Assembly (NCBI RefSeq): GCF_023091745.1 | Contig: NC_068912.1 | Span: forward strand, 53,994,567 to 54,058,566 | From: Budorcas taxicolor | Taxonomy: Eukaryota; Chordata; Mammalia; Artiodactyla; Bovidae | Length of the DNA stretch: 64,000 bases | Reading direction: 5' to 3' | In this document: in pieces, positions 55,555 to 64,000 of the stretch | Layout of the letters: every line of letters begins with the position of its first letter | Numbering within the stretch: the stretch's first letter is position 1 | The notes under the pieces: generated by a model | Databases searched by the model: none | What the model was told of the DNA's origin: nothing | Seen by the model: the letters and a program-made list of their open reading frames with translations, nothing else | Translations under genes and position numbers: made by a program

Positions 55555-56021
55555 AGAAAGAAACAGCTCAATTCTAAGTGACACCCCAGCTTGAGGAACT
55601 AAGTGCTCAGTGGATGTGGGGCACAACACCAGGTGGCCTTGGCTTGTCTCCCTTGTCCTATGAGCTGAGGCAAGATTAGTTGGGATCTCAATGTCCTACA
55701 TAGGTAGAACCTTTGTCTCATGAATGGGAGAATGGAGCCCTTGCCTCTTGGGTACACTTATCTAGAACATTCCCTCAGGAACAAGTAGCTGGGTGCAGCA
55801 TGAAAAATGCTGATGTCTGGAGGAGTCAGAGCCTTGTGTTCTTGGCTGCACCAGTCTGGGTGGAGTTCCCATCTCCTTGAGCTGGTAATAGGGAAGGACA
55901 GTGTGCATCTTGGTTCAGATACCACAGACTCTTGTAGCTTTATTGAATTTTAGTAAATATTCTTGAGTAAATATTTCCTTGTATGCTGTAGGGCCATTTA
56001 TATTTTTATATGCCTATATGA
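55555..56021. other. Unassigned sequence
   Basis: No gene or named repeat. Confidence 0.45.
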
Positions 56022-56035
56022 CCAACTATTTTTAT

Positions 56036-56294
56036 TTTTTTAATAATTAATTAAAAATATGTTTTTTGTTTGTTTGTTTGGCTCTGTTGGGTCTTAGTTA
56101 CAGCATGAGGGCTCTTCGTTGCGGAGCTCAAGCTTCTCTAGTTGTGACGTCTGTGCTTCTCTCTAGTTCCGGCTCGTGGACTTCGTTGCCCTGCCGCATC
56201 ATGTGGGATCTTAGTTCCACAACCAGGGATTGAATCTACATTCCCTGCATTTGAAGGTGGATTCTTAACTACAGACTACCAAGGAAGTCCCTAG
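56036..56294 (-). mobile_element. CHR SINE, long form, perfect TSD
   Basis: Reversed CHR with (TTTG)n tail, 'ctctgttgggtcttagttac', 'ttcgttgcggagctcaagc', 'gcatcatgtgggatcttag' and 'ctaccaaggaagtccc'. Flanked by ccaactatttttat at 56022-56035 and 56295-56308. Confidence 0.95.
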
Positions 56295-56512
56295 CCAACT
56301 ATTTTTATATGGCTGTTTAAAAAATACTTCTCATCAGTTTTGCTGAGGAGTGAGTCTGGGTTGCACATTGCAGGGCCAGAAAGGGAAGTAGGAAGGAGAA
56401 ACTGATCAAGTATAATTTGCCATTGTCTTTAGCTGAATGCTTGAAGTATTTTTAGTTGCTAGTGGGAGGCATGAGATATATTTGGACTAATACTGCTGCT
56501 ACTGCCACTAAT

Positions 56513-56725
56513 GGGCTTCCCAGGTGGCGCTAATGATAAAGAATCCACCTGCCAACACAAGAGGTGTGGGTTTGATCCTTGGGTCAGGAAGATCCCCTGG
56601 AGTGGGAAATACCAACCCACTCCAGTATTCTTGCCTGAAAAGTCTCATGGACAGAGGAGCCTGGCGGGCTACAGTGCAAAGGGTCACAAAGAATCAGACG
56701 TGACTGAGTCGCAGCACTACTACTA
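56513..56725 (+). mobile_element. Bov-tA SINE
   Basis: Full plus-strand Bov-tA from 'gggcttcccaggtggcgc' to 'gacgtgactgagtcgcagc', with a (CTA)n run after the tail. Confidence 0.95.
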
Positions 56726-56999
56726 CTACTAACAATAATTTTCTTATGTTAGTCTCCCCAGAGGCAAAGTCTAAGGTCATAGTTCTTATAGATGATTGGT
56801 TAATTAAGTCCTCTTAGAAGAAATCTTTAGAGAAGTGGTGATGAGAGCAGGCAAGTTCCCAGGCATCTCAAGGGAGATGATGTGAGCCTGTCTAGCAGCC
56901 AACACTCATAGCATCTAGGGATGGATATTCTGTAGTAAAGAAACTCAGAGTAGAGTTCAGTAGTACCTGGTATAAGAATCTAAATCAACCTTCTAAAAG
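56726..56999. other. Unassigned sequence
   Basis: No gene or named repeat. Confidence 0.45.
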
Positions 57000-57180
57000 T
57001 AACTGTAGTAATATTAATAAAAGTAGTATAATAGCTACTTTTATTGGCTACCTGCTATCTTTTAAATAAGTTTACACTTACTATCTCTATTTCTTATAAC
57101 ACAGTAAGTTTAGTATTATTCTTTCATTTCTGCAGATGAAGAGATTAGATCTGATCTATCCTAGGTCACTCAGCCTGTCC
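57000..57180 (-). repeat. MIR SINE relic
   Basis: 'ttattggctacctgctatct', 'taagtttagtattattcttt' and 'tctgcagatgaagagattag', then 'taggtcactcagcctgtcc': reversed MIR. Confidence 0.6.
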
Positions 57181-57802
57181 TCTGCCCGTTACCTACACAA
57201 AATTGTCCAGGAAGTAGTAAAGAAATGAGAAATGAAGAAAAAAAAAAAGTGGAGGGGAACAAAGAGAATAAAATAGTAAGCAGAAATGCAGCGGCATCCA
57301 TGGGAGTACACAGCATCACTTGCCCCAGTAGGTATTCATTAGCACAAATACCCTTGGTTTTGATCAAATCTTCTAGGGTCAGCCTTGTTAGGGCTCAACA
57401 ATGCTGAAATCTGTTGATTAGGATCCTCCAAGGAGTGAAAATTTTGGGTAATATGCTTCTGGGCCCATTTCCCACTCAATATGCTTAAATTACTTGGTTT
57501 AGCAAGGAGCAGAGCTTTTTCTCTAAAGCGAGAACCCCACATGGCAATATTTTCCTTCAAATTAATTGGCAATGGAGAGACTTCAAGTGGTGCTACATAC
57601 CCACTAAGCCCCATTGTGGTTCAAGTGCTAAAGGTTTAGGTGCTCCATGAATATCAATTTAAATAGCATCCTGCAGTGATTTATTCCAAAGGAGCCAGAT
57701 TTTTTTTTAAACAGAGGATACAAGCACCTGGTCTCTCTTCAATAAGTGACAGTGTGACATTTCTTAGTAAGAATAATGTAAAGGAGGATTTATAGGTTGA
57801 GC
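57181..57802. other. Unassigned sequence
   Basis: Short frames on both strands at 57170-57614 (up to 91 codons) have no recognisable domain. Confidence 0.4.
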
Positions 57803-57816
57803 CATACTCATTGTTA

Positions 57817-58040
57817 GAAAGAAAGAAAGAAAAGAATGTGAAGTCGCTCAGTTGTGTCCGACTCTTTGCGATCCCATGGACAGTAGTCTCCCAGGCTTCT
57901 CTGTCCATGGGATTTTCCAGGCAAGAGTACTGGAGTGGGTTGCCATTTCCTTCTCCAGGGGATCTTCCTGACCCAGGGATCTAACCCAGGTCTCCTGCAT
58001 TGCAGGCAGACATTTTACCCTCTGAGCCACCAGGGAAGCC
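57817..58040 (-). mobile_element. Bov-tA SINE with perfect 14-bp TSD
   Basis: Reversed Bov-tA with a (GAAA)n run at its tail end (57817-57835). Flanked by catactcattgtta at 57803-57816 and 58041-58054. Confidence 0.97.
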
Positions 58041-58151
58041 CATACTCATTGTTACGTACAATAAATGCTTTCTTTTTACACTGAAGATGTTTTGTGAAGT
58101 AGATGGTAGAGATCATTTCAAAACCTTTGCTCTTTTAGATTAGGTTAAAAG

Positions 58152-59247
58152 AAAAAGCAAGAGAGTTCCAGAAAAACATCTGCTTCTGCTTTGTCGACTA
58201 CGCTAAAGCCTTTGACTGTGTGGATCACAACAAGCTGTGAAAAATTCTTAAAGAGGTGGGAATACCAGACCACCTTACCTGCCTCCTGAGAAATCTGTAT
58301 GCAGGTTAATAAGCAACAGTTAGAACCAGACATAGAACAATGGACTGGTTCCAAATTGGGAAAGGAGTATGTCAAGGCTGTTATATTGTCACCCTGCTTA
58401 TTTAACTTATATGCAGAGTACATCATGAGAAATGCTGGGCTGGATGAAGCACAAGCTGGAATCAAGATTGCAGGGAGAAATATCAATAACCTCAGATATG
58501 CAGATGACACCACCCTTATGGCAGAAAGTGAAGAGAAACAAAAGAGCCTCTAGATGAAAGTGAAAGAGGAGTGAAAAAGCTGGCTTAAAAAAACCTCAGC
58601 ATTAAAAAAACTAAGATCATGGCATCTGGTCCCATCACTTCATGGCAAATAGATGGGGGAAACAGTGGGAACAGTGGCTGACTTTATTTTTTTGGGCTCC
58701 AAAATCACTACAGATGGTGAGTGAAGCCATGAAATTAAAAGACGCTTGCTCCTTGGAAGAAAAAAGCTCTGACAAACTTAGACAGCATATTAAAAAGCAG
58801 AGACATTACTTTTCCAGTTGTCATGTATGGATGTGAGAGTTGGAGTATAAAGAAAGCTGAGTGCCGAAGAATTGATGCTTTTGAACTATGGTGTTGGAGA
58901 AGGCTCTTGAGAGTCCCTTGGACTGCAAGGAGATCCAACCAATCAACCCTTGAGGAAGTGAGTCCTGAATATTCACTGAAAGACTGATTCTGAAGCTGAA
59001 ACTCCAATACTTTGGTCACCTGATGGGAAGAACTGACTCACTGGAAAATACTTTGATGCTGGGAAAGATTGAAGGCAGGAGGAGAAGGGGAAGACAGAGG
59101 ATGAGATGGTTGGATGGCATCACTGACTCGATGGACATGAGTTTGAGCAAGCTCTGGGAGTTGGTGATGGACAGGGAAGCCTGGTGAGGTCCGTGGGGTC
59201 GAAAAGAGTTGGACACGACTGAGCGACTGAACTGAACTAAACTGAAA
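58152..59247 (+). mobile_element. BovB LINE, 5'-truncated, degraded, ~1.1 kb
   Basis: Starts at 'gaaaaagcaagagagttcca'. Motif A (FVDYAKAFD) and motif C (LRYADDTT, in the frame 58299-58553) are intact, but an in-frame stop follows the 'HNKL' region, a T insertion sits near motif B, and an internal gap removes part of 'ctaaggtccgtctagtcaag'. The tail is (CTGAA)n-like. Confidence 0.95.
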
Positions 59248-60317
59248 GAGAAATTGCTATACAGCAGGACTACAATTCTACTTGAATGATAAATTAGGCA
59301 CCTAACTAAACCGTGAATGTTTAGTTGAAGTTCAAAATCACTTTTTCACTGTGTCTTGCTAATTCAGAATATATTAACATATAAATTTCTCTCTCAGTAA
59401 CACCTGCAATTCCAAATGGTGTGCCATGTGAATATCACAGAAATATTTGAAAGTGGTGATTTTCTTCACAAAACTCTCTTAATATCCTAATAGAGAAGTT
59501 ATGCTTTCAGACCTAGAAATATCAATGCAATCTGACAAGTTAATAACCCCAACAACCAAATTTTACAGAGATTTCATTGTCATATGAATAGGGCGGAAGT
59601 TATAACAAAGACATTTGAGAAAAATTTAGATCTATTATATTCTAACGAAATGCTTTAAAGTTTAGTCTAGTATCTGCTTTCTCAATGCCAGCCAAGATAG
59701 GTGACATGAGTGAACCATATTTCTAATCTCTTGGGTTTCACATTGTTTAAATTTGTCATGCAAGAAAATGTTTTAGCATAGGACTTTCAATTTTTTTTAA
59801 GGTTTCTGATAGAATTTTCTGGGAGAACTTAAAAAATTTTTCCTTAAAAAGTGATTCCTTATCCATATCAATAGAAGTAGGTTCAGAAATCAGAGCTGGA
59901 TTAGATAGAATACTTGACACAATGATACTAATGATTTGATTAGATGGCCACTTCTGATATTTGATTTCTGACAAAATCAGACCCACCTATAATTCACTAT
60001 TATTTTGTATTATTATTTTGATTTTATGATGCAACTAGAACAATGGACAAGTACTTAAGATGTAATGCAAAATAACGTGTACTCTGCATATGCCAATTTT
60101 TAATATTTCTCTGGGTTTTCTCTCAGATATATTGCATTTGCAGTGAATTTTAATCTTCAGTGACCCTATATTTCCCTTCAGTGTCCCACAGCTCCAAACT
60201 CTCAGTGGAGGGGAGAAGACCTTTTGCATCCTTTCAGTCTTATCTCTTCACTTGTTAACCCTTTAAACTCTGCTCCAGTTAAATCAATTAAAGACATGTT
60301 AATGGCTGATGATGATT
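59248..60317. other. Unassigned AT-rich sequence
   Basis: No gene or named repeat recognised. Confidence 0.45.
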
Positions 60318-60512
60318 TGTGTGCTAAGTTGCTTCAGTCATTGCACCCTTTGCAACTCAAAGGACTGTAACCTGTCAGGCCCCTCTGTCCATTGGATTCT
60401 CCAGGCAAGAATACTGGAATGGGTTGCCATGCCCTGATCCAGGGAATCTTCTCAACCCACGGATCAAACCCATGTCTCCTATGTCTCCTGCATTAGCAGG
60501 TGAGTTTTGCAC
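60318..60512 (-). mobile_element. Bov-tA SINE, left arm of an inverted pair
   Basis: Reversed Bov-tA: 'gtgctaagttgcttcagtca', 'ctccaggcaagaatactgg', 'ccatgtctcctatgtctcc'. The head joins directly to the next, opposite Bov-tA. Confidence 0.92.
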
Positions 60513-60707
60513 TGGGCTTCCCTTGTGGCTCAGCTGGTAAAGGATCTATCTGCAATACTGTAGACCTGGCTTCAATCTGTGGGTTGGAAAGATCCACTGG
60601 AGAAAGGAAATGCTACCCACTCCAGTATTCTGGCCTGGAGAATTCCATAGACTGTATAGTCCATGGGGTCTCAAAGAGTCGGACATGACTGAAAGACTTT
60701 CACTTTT
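60513..60707 (+). mobile_element. Bov-tA SINE, right arm of an inverted pair
   Basis: 'gggcttcccttgtggctcag' to 'tcggacatgactgaaagact'. Internal loss of 'acagaggagcctggtggg'. Confidence 0.93.
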
Positions 60708-60717
60708 CTTTACCACT

Positions 60718-60840
60718 GCTGCTGCTGCTGCTGCTAAGTTGCTTCAGTCCTGTCCGACTCTGTGCGATCCCATAGATGGCAGCCCACCAGGCTCTCCCGT
60801 CGCTGGGATTCTCCAGGCAAGAACACGAGTGGGTTGCCAT
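60718..60840 (-). mobile_element. BOV-A2 SINE fragment with TSD
   Basis: (GCT)n, 'aagttgcttcagtcctgtcc', 'cactaggctctc'-type body and 'gaacacgagtgggttgccat'. Flanked by ctttaccact at 60708-60717 and 60841-60850. Confidence 0.93.
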
Positions 60841-60934
60841 CTTTACCACTAGCACCACTATTTGCCAAAACCAACAGTCACTAGTGATCTACTATGTACT
60901 AGGTAGAGTATATGCTTATATTCCATGTTATAAC

Positions 60935-60966
60935 ACACGTGCACACGCACACACACAAACTCACAC
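60935..60966. repeat. Interrupted (CA)n microsatellite
   Basis: 'cacgtgcacacgcacacaca' and following 'caaactcacacatca'. Confidence 0.85.
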
Positions 60967-61639
60967 ATCAGGCAGGCTCTTTCCATGGAAGATTGAAATA
61001 TAACAATGGCCCTATTATTCCCCAAAATTGAAATATTACTCTTGAAAAGAGTATGTTTTTAAATACAAAATATAATAAACATTATGCAGTATTCCTTTTC
61101 AAATTCTATTGGCTTTGATGAGTAAATATTTAATTATAGGCTTACAAAGAACTAAGAAGAGACATATCCCATTTTAGGCAAGGTCATCATTTAGGACCAG
61201 AAACCCAGAATTATAAAGCAAATTAATTAGGGGTGATTATTTTTTCGAAGCAAAGTTTACTACCTCACATGATTCTTTTTGAAGTGTGAACTCTGATTTA
61301 AAAATCATTGGCTTTTTATTTTGTTTGTTTTTACTATTTAAATAAACCTTTTTTCTGTTCTCTAGATTTTTCTTTAAAAAAATCATTGTTAATAATTTGA
61401 TTTAAAAAATTCAGTTTGTGTACTAGCTTTACCTGTAATCATTATGACTGCATAGATTCTTCTGTGAACTACTTCCTGAAAAATACATCTATCTGGGCAG
61501 AGAGCTAAATTTAGGTCAAATTTAGGTCAAATTTTTTTAAAATTTAAAAACATTGCATTTGTGTCAGAACACTGAGGGTAGAGAAGAAAGAAGCAGAGGT
61601 AGTTAATATTTATTTAATATTTAATTTCTCTAGACTCTT
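60967..61639. other. Unassigned AT-rich sequence with a small tandem
   Basis: 'aaatttaggtc' is repeated twice in tandem near 61508-61530. No gene recognised. Confidence 0.45.
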
Positions 61640-61800
61640 TGTGAAATGCTCTATGTCCCATTTAGCATCAACAGTTTTGAAAAAAGCCTTCCTATTCTTA
61701 CTCTGAACATCAGAAACAGAGGCCCACAAATAACCACAGTAATACAGCTAGTAAGGACTGGAAAGTAGTTTATAATCTATATACATAGGACTCCATAGTC
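61640..61800 (-). repeat. MIR SINE relic
   Basis: 'catcagaaacagaggcccac', 'acagtaatacagctagtaag' and 'ataggactccatagtccttg': reversed MIR. Confidence 0.65.
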
Positions 61801-62858
61801 CTTGCCTTAAAAACAAAACAGGACCAAAAAAACTCAGTTCATCAACCAAAAAGAAAAAACTTTAAAAAAAACCTTGATTTTTGGAAGGAAATAGTAAATA
61901 TATATATTTTTTAGTACAAAGGGCCACATAGTTATATTCCAACAACATGTAAAATAACTTTTCTAGTTAGCTTGCTTTAAGTTAAAACAATTTGGGCCCT
62001 TGCAAACTGTAAATTTAGATTCTTGAAAAATACTGAAAATTTACCATGCATGAAGAAAACAATTCATAGAACCAATTATAGCCCACTGGCATATTACATG
62101 CTCAGTTTTTACGAGCAGACCATGCCAAACATAGAGTAATTTTAGCTGTTGAAATCTGTCCTTATGTAAATAGATGTCTGCTCTCATTGGTGCCATCTCA
62201 GCAATACAGATGGGCTATTTGTTGCCTGGTGCCAGGCTGTAGAAAGATATTAGAGTGCCACAGATTGGTCTGCTGTTTGAGTTAGAACTGAACCAACTGC
62301 TGTATGATAGCTCCAGTCATCTATTTTGCTAGCCAGTTCTCTTCCTTAGTATTCATTTTTGCTCTGGGGATTCAGCTCTCATACTAAGAGTGGGTCCCTA
62401 AAAGCATCTAGTTTCTCCCTTCTATATCACTGGCTTTGGATATACTATTAATTACAGTGGAACTTTGCATCATTTACTAGTTGCAAATACTCTTCAAATG
62501 CCATTGATATAAATAGTCTGTTGTTCCCTTCTTTGTGACAAAAAAAAATTACAGGGTTCAAAGTCTCTGGTCCATTATGATGCTGTATTTTATTTCATTC
62601 TTGATATGGAGTGAGTGTAGTCAATCTCCTAGAATGTGGTTAAAGATTTTTGCTACGTGACTACATTTTTCTTGTATGATTTCATTCCATGCTGACTTTC
62701 CTTTAATCCACCCTGCCTACTCTTGGAACTCCTTCTATTGCTTCTCTCCAACTTTCAATTCTTTTTCAAAGTGATTGATAGATGTCACATCTATGTACTT
62801 CAGAACTTTCAAGGATCTATATTCAAGTGATGCTCTTCATCACATTTACATTACTATC
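61801..62858. other. Unassigned sequence
   Basis: About 1 kb with no recognised repeat or exon. 62165-62340 has balanced composition and could be a conserved element, but nothing in the sequence shows it. Confidence 0.45.
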
Positions 62859-62865
62859 TGAAGGT

Positions 62866-62899
62866 GGTGTGTGTGTGTGTGTTTGTGTGTGTGGTTGTG
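62866..62899. repeat. (GT)n microsatellite at a SINE tail
   Basis: Interrupted GT run directly before the reversed Bov-tA. Confidence 0.9.
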
Positions 62900-63108
62900 T
62901 GCTCAGTTGTGTCCTGCTCTTTGCGACCCCATGGGCTGTAGCCCACCTGGCTCCTCTGTCTATGAGATTTTCCAGGCGAAAATATTGGAGCAGGTTGCCA
63001 TTTCCTGCTCCAGGGGATCTTCCCGACTCAGGGATTGAGCCTATGCCTCCTGGCTCTCCTGCACTGGCAGGTGAATTCTTTACCACTGTGCCACCTGGGA
63101 AGCCCAGG
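62868..63108 (-). mobile_element. Bov-tA SINE with TSD
   Basis: Reversed Bov-tA with a GT-rich tail: 'gctcagttgtgtcctgctct', 'ttccaggcgaaaatattgg', 'ctgtgccacctgggaagccc'. Flanked by tgaaggtgg at 62859-62867 and 63109-63117. Confidence 0.94.
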
Positions 63109-63160
63109 TGAAGGTGGACCAAGAGGTTACTCAGGCACCTGAAGGATCTAGGCTATGAAA

Positions 63161-63696
63161 TGTTGCTGTTGTTGTTCAGTCACCCGGTTGCGTCCGACTC
63201 TTTGCCACCCCATGGACTGCAGCACGCCAGGCTTCCCTGTCCTTTCACTGTCTCCCAGGGCTTGCTCAAACTCGTCCATTGAGTGGGTAATGCCATCCAA
63301 CCACCTCATGCTCTATCATCCCCTTCTCCTTCAATCTTCCCCAGCATCAGGGTCTTGTCAATAGAGTCAGCTCTTCGCATCAAGTGGCCAAAGAATTGGA
63401 GCTTCAGCTTCAGTCCTCCCAACGAATATTCAGGATTGATTTCCTTTGGGATTGATTGGTTTGATCTCCTTGGGATTCTCAAGAGTTTTCTTCAACATCA
63501 CAGTTCAAAAGCATCAATTCTTCGGCTCTCAGCCTTCTTTATGATTAAACTCTCACATTCATACATGACTACTGGAAAAAACATAGCTTTGACTAGACGG
63601 ATCTTTGTTGGCAAAGTAATGTCTCTGCTTTTTAACACGCTGTCTAGGTTTTTCATTGCTTTTCTTCCAAGGAGCAAGTGTCATTTAATTTCATGG
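63161..63696 (-). mobile_element. BovB LINE 3' fragment, minus strand
   Basis: Reversed BovB 3' ~535 bp with the 'actgaacaacaacagcaac'-type tail: 'ccatggactgcagcacgcc', 'cttgctcaaactcgtccatt', 'gtggccaaagaattggagct' and 'gcattcatacatgactactg'-like sequence. The C-terminal domain is present only in antisense to plus-strand frames. Confidence 0.95.
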
Positions 63697-64000
63697 TATC
63701 TTTTAATTTCTTGACCCACTTACCTCCAAAGTAAAAGTAAAGCCTGGAAAAATACTCAAATTAGACTCATAAAAATTCTGAAGTGATTTAGATGTGGCAC
63801 TATTACTATGAATGAATCTTATATATTAAAAACATCAGAGTATCCTACAGTACACCAGTTGCCAGCATGCTGGACCCTGCCTCAGAGCCTGCAATACCCA
63901 GAAGCCCTTGAGATACTGTGAATGACAGAACTTTGGATGACACATCAGATGTCAGCACATATACTGCCCTATCTGATGCAAACAACTATGTTCTGGGTCT
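63697..64000. other. Unassigned sequence
   Basis: No gene or named repeat recognised up to the window edge. Confidence 0.45.

Noticed and set aside
1..64000. A previously undescribed gene system
   Set aside because: Apart from the CpG island, everything I could interpret is known repeat classes or sequence without coding signal. I found nothing supporting a novel system.

Overview
This window is ruminant nuclear DNA, bovid or close kin. It is dominated by repeats found almost only in Ruminantia: BovB (RTE-class) LINE fragments, Bov-tA and BOV-A2 SINEs, and CHR-type tRNA-Glu-derived SINEs. Older pan-mammalian relics (MIR, L2, L1M-type 3' UTRs, an MLT1 LTR, a Tigger/MER2-like DNA transposon) lie between them. 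The sequence alone does not settle the species. There are no prokaryotic features: no operons, CRISPR arrays, rRNA or tRNA genes. I recognised no conserved protein-coding exon; almost every long open frame is a BovB reverse-transcriptase relic, a SINE read-through or chance.

Layout. 0-9 kb: MIR/L2 relics, one long LTR-like repeat at 5.6-6.4 kb and a few SINEs. 9.2-12.4 kb: two plus-strand BovB copies. 12.4-17.2 kb: largely unique or very old sequence. 17.2-24.1 kb: Bov-tA, minus-strand BovB, two relatives of one old L1-like repeat, SINEs and another BovB piece. 24.6-27.7 kb: MLT1 LTR, L1 3' end and a striking composite (CA)n plus 44-bp-unit tandem array beside a Bov-tA. 28-38 kb: mostly unique sequence with MIR, L2 and L1M relics. 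38.55-39.6 kb: a strong CpG island, the only clear gene-related feature, with GC boxes, a CCAAT box and good minus-strand splice donors. 39.9-44 kb: recent BOV-A2 insertions with perfect target-site duplications. 45-48.4 kb: a nearly full-length minus-strand BovB split by a Bov-tA. 49-55.3 kb: BovB 3' end, a CHR SINE, an L1 ORF2 relic split by a Bov-tA, a Tigger-like relic, and a BovB with the longest open RT frame. 55.3-64 kb: more CHR and Bov-tA copies, a degraded BovB, an inverted Bov-tA pair and a terminal minus-strand BovB.

Function. The CpG island probably marks the promoter of one gene, or of a divergent pair, whose coding exons are outside the window or not recognisable here. Everything else is repeat or sequence I cannot interpret. 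BovB copies occupy roughly 10 kb, about a sixth of the window. Every copy I examined is 5'-truncated, frameshifted or mutated at catalytic residues, so none looks autonomous. I found no novel gene system. The most unusual items are the composite tandem array at 27.17-27.47 kb, the CpG island architecture, and an apparent link between BovB tail type and reverse-transcriptase motif.
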